From an uncultured beta proteobacterium (GTDB lineage Bacteria; Pseudomonadota; Gammaproteobacteria; Burkholderiales; Burkholderiaceae), in contig CAIKGX010000216.1 of NCBI GenBank assembly GCA_903827075.1, positions 1-6,373 of the forward strand: a stretch of DNA of 6,373 nucleotides. The letters are read 5' to 3'. A program made the position numbers and the translations under genes. Of the stretch, positions 6,202 to 6,373 are shown one piece after another; position 1 is the stretch's first letter, and each line of letters starts with the position of its first letter. The notes beneath the pieces are model-generated. The model worked only from the letters and a program-made list of their open reading frames with translations. It was not told the origin of the DNA and made no database searches.

Positions 6202-6373
6202 TTAGTTAGTAGTATTGAGAGGACTCCAGACGGGGTCCTTTTTACTTGCCTTGGCAATCTCAGCCAAAATCTTTTCGTGTAGCAGGCAGTCCTCAGTATT
6301 GGCCGTTAAGAATTTAAGATTCGTTGGCAAAGCCTTCATATGACCAAATGCATCGGTACCAACGGTGTAGTCA
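6202..6373 (-). CDS. C-terminal end of an unrecognised protein, cut by the right edge
   Basis: A minus-strand frame stays open from the right edge to a TAA at 6202-6204 and gives the last 56 residues of a protein. It begins DYTVGTDAFGHMKALP and contains LKFLTANTEDCLLHEKILAEIA, given here as two overlapping-free pieces LKFLTANTEDC and LLHEKILAEIA, then a Lys-rich end and VWSPLNTTN. The composition looks like a soluble, folded enzyme, with a predicted helix over LLHEKILAEIAKA and no membrane segment. I do not recognise the family. Evidence that it is real: the frame is open throughout, amino-acid use is normal, and its end abuts the convergent dmlA with only 18 bp between stop codons. The plus-strand terminator of dmlA overlaps its codons for KKDPVWSPL. 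Confidence 0.68.
   Translation of the reverse strand, partial: DYTVGTDAFGHMKALPTNLKFLTANTEDCLLHEKILAEIAKASKKDPVWSPLNTTN
6218..6243 (+). terminator. Rho-independent terminator of dmlA
   Basis: AGGACTCC (6220-6227) pairs with GGGGTCCT (6232-6239) around the loop AGAC, with one T-G wobble. The stem is extendable by G-T and A-T pairs at its base, and the downstream arm ends in a run of five Ts (6239-6243). It works only for plus-strand transcripts, since the minus strand has no T run after the stem. It lies inside the last codons of the convergent gene. Confidence 0.75.

Overview
The window looks like an ordinary chromosomal segment of a betaproteobacterium in the Burkholderiaceae, most likely Polynucleobacter or a close relative. 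This rests on the moderate GC content, the single-gene layout, a periplasmic Bug (TctC-type) receptor without transporter genes beside it, and a set of catabolic enzymes typical of that group. The genus is an inference from gene content and style, not from a marker gene. There is no mobile element, CRISPR array, tRNA or rRNA gene that I can see.

Layout, left to right: (1) the N-terminal 213 residues of a methylmalonate-semialdehyde dehydrogenase (mmsA) on the minus strand, running off the left edge; (2) a 161-bp divergent intergenic region; (3) a class III Old Yellow Enzyme (YqjM/XenA-like flavin oxidoreductase), plus strand; (4) a Bug-family periplasmic receptor, plus strand; (5) an amidase-signature enzyme resembling malonamidase E2, minus strand, convergent with the receptor; (6) a 68-bp divergent gap; (7) a SprT-like zinc metallopeptidase with a C-terminal zinc-ribbon-like segment, plus strand; (8) a D-malate/tartrate dehydrogenase (dmlA), plus strand; (9) the last 56 residues of an unrecognised minus-strand gene running off the right edge. 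A rho-independent terminator for dmlA lies inside the 3' end of that last gene. Genes (1) and (9) are cut by the window edges, so only part of each protein can be judged.

Together the genes suggest scavenging of small organic acids and amides. MmsA handles methylmalonate and malonate semialdehydes, the Bug protein probably binds a carboxylate, the amidase may release an acid from an amide, and DmlA oxidatively decarboxylates D-malate or tartrate. The OYE reduces activated alkenes or xenobiotics. Apart from possible OYE-receptor and SprT-dmlA read-through, the genes are not arranged as one operon, so a shared pathway is only a hypothesis. I see no clear new system. The points most worth a second look are the SprT-like protein, whose ribbon lacks a visible fourth Cys/His ligand, and the terminator embedded in coding sequence.
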